Source: Thermoproteota archaeon (GTDB lineage: Archaea > Thermoproteota > Thermoprotei_A > Sulfolobales > Acidilobaceae). Taken from it: a DNA stretch of 12,513 nucleotides. Shown here one piece after another: positions 11,804-12,513 of this stretch (positions are counted from its first letter, which is position 1; every line of letters starts with the position of its first letter). The position numbers and the translations under genes are program-made. The stretch covers positions 1 through 12,513 of the forward strand of contig JAADGB010000002.1 in the NCBI GenBank assembly GCA_013152575.1, in the 5' to 3' direction. The notes beneath the pieces were generated by a model that was not told the DNA's origin, did not search any database, and saw only the letters and a list, made by a program, of their open reading frames with translations.

Positions 11804-12513
11804 CCTGCAATATGCCTCTTCGCCTCGGCTAAGGCCGAGGCTAACCCCTGCATACTTGCAATTACACGAGTAATTGGTATCTCCAGCTCGCTCCTCAACT
11901 CCTTCCTCAAATACCTATAATCAAGCATGATATAGACAGCCTTGTCCTCGGGCGATCGAATAGCCCTCCCCAATCCCTGCTTAATTCTAACGAGGGTTTG
12001 AAAATCGAAGACGTAGTACCTCGCCCTTCCCGGGCTGATCCTCTTCGAGAGGTCCTCCTCCATAGTCCTGGTATAGTCGTCTGGCTGGGGATACGGTACA
12101 CCTACCATAGTTACAACATGGAGGAGGTTTCTCCCCTCATCATCAACGAATTCGACTCCCTCAACTAGTTTCCCGCTTGCCACGGCATGTATTCCTATCC
12201 CGGGCGTCTCACGGATAGTATCCTCAACCTCGTCGAGATTCGTATCCCTAGTCTCAATAACTAGGTCAAGGGAGACGGGTAAGTAGCCGACGATCTTTCT
12301 CATCACCTCATAGCTTGGATAGATGAAGAGCTTGAGACCTGGAAGTGCTCTCGAGATCAATGTTACATAGGCGGATAGCCTCTTGAACATGTAGGGAGTC
12401 CTCTCCCTGTACCTCGTCGTGACATCCCTCGCCACTATAGTATAGATATTATTCAGTTTCACGAACCTGCCAAACGTTATATCAGTATCAACGTACCTCG
12501 TCGGCCTCTCAAC
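11767..12513 (-). CDS. xpd: XPD/Rad3-type DNA helicase, C-terminal part (5' end outside window)
   Basis: The frame is open from the window edge, so the start and the first helicase domain with the expected iron-sulfur cluster lie beyond 12513. The 248 visible residues cover helicase domain 2: KLFIYPSYEVM (61-71, motif IV region), ASGKLVEGVEF (112-122, motif V) and RIKQGLGRAIRSPED (176-190, motif VI with the arginine finger). VGVPYPQPDDY lies between the last two. This closely resembles Sulfolobus XPD, a 5'-3' superfamily 2 helicase linked to DNA repair. DinG-type helicases are related but less similar in the VGVPYPxPDDY stretch. GTG 12462 is internal and not a start. The tail after residue 225 is short and polar, rich in serine and arginine. 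The gene overlaps its convergent neighbour by 37 bases. Confidence 0.87.
   Translation of the reverse strand, partial: VERPTRYVDTDITFGRFVKLNNIYTIVARDVTTRYRERTPYMFKRLSAYVTLISRALPGLKLFIYPSYEVMRKIVGYLPVSLDLVIETRDTNLDEVEDTIRETPGIGIHAVASGKLVEGVEFVDDEGRNLLHVVTMVGVPYPQPDDYTRTMEEDLSKRISPGRARYYVFDFQTLVRIKQGLGRAIRSPEDKAVYIMLDYRYLRKELRSELEIPITRVIASMQGLASALAEAKRHIAGYSSSRNDSSAS

Noticed and set aside
12460..12462. GTG as the start of a short helicase-like gene
   Set aside because: The frame continues open to the window edge, with residues that fit XPD before this codon, so it is an internal valine.
1..12513. Search for CRISPR arrays, tRNA or rRNA genes, insertion sequences, attachment sites or a hidden defence system
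   Set aside because: No regular direct repeats, no tRNA-like cloverleaf sequence in the gaps, no transposase or integrase motifs and no nuclease-effector combination were seen; gaps are all under 100 bases.

Overview
The window looks like a gene-dense stretch of a hyperthermophilic archaeon of the Thermoproteota (Crenarchaeota), most like Desulfurococcales. This is inferred from the gene set (Pab1020-type RNA ligase, archaetidylinositol-phosphate-synthase-like enzyme, XPD helicase, DUF763), the heavy use of AGG/AGA for Arg and ATA for Ile, proteins rich in Lys/Glu/Arg, archaeal TATA-like elements, GAGGTG-type ribosome binding sites and frequent GTG/TTG starts. The genus cannot be fixed from sequence alone. 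I support fifteen protein genes. I see no RNA genes, mobile elements, CRISPR arrays or gene-free stretches over 300 bases.

Layout. 1-798: 3' two thirds of an ATP-dependent RNA ligase. 781-1644 (minus): a CitG/MdcB-family (triphosphoribosyl-dephospho-CoA synthase-like) protein. 1722-3757: a two-gene unit joined by an ATGA overlap, a small unknown protein followed by a DUF4910/M28-like zinc aminopeptidase. 3740-4333 (minus): a CDP-alcohol phosphatidyltransferase, probably making the archaeal inositol lipid head group. 4422-4892: a one-cysteine Bcp/PrxQ peroxiredoxin, divergent from it. 4946-8640: a complete PotD-PotA-PotB-PotC type polyamine ABC importer. 8695-9453: a crotonase-fold enzyme lacking one of the two catalytic glutamates of enoyl-CoA hydratase. 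9552-10685: DUF763 protein. 10737-11333: calcineurin-like phosphoesterase. 11423-11803: small acidic unknown protein. 11767-12513 (minus): C-terminal helicase domain of XPD, cut by the window end.

How the parts work together. The only clear multi-gene system is the polyamine-type importer: an extracytoplasmic binding protein on an N-terminal membrane anchor, one ATPase and two permeases, the last three tightly linked by overlaps. The other genes are single housekeeping-type units: nucleic-acid maintenance (RNA ligase, XPD, perhaps DUF763), lipid synthesis, peroxide defence and acyl-CoA chemistry.

I do not see a convincing new defence or mobile system. The most intriguing points are the CitG homologue with no citrate lyase in view, the peptidase plus small-partner unit, three GC-rich inverted repeats placed at or near predicted transcription or translation starts, a strong excess of the 7-mer GGGWCCC, and the fact that all three convergent gene pairs overlap at their 3' ends.
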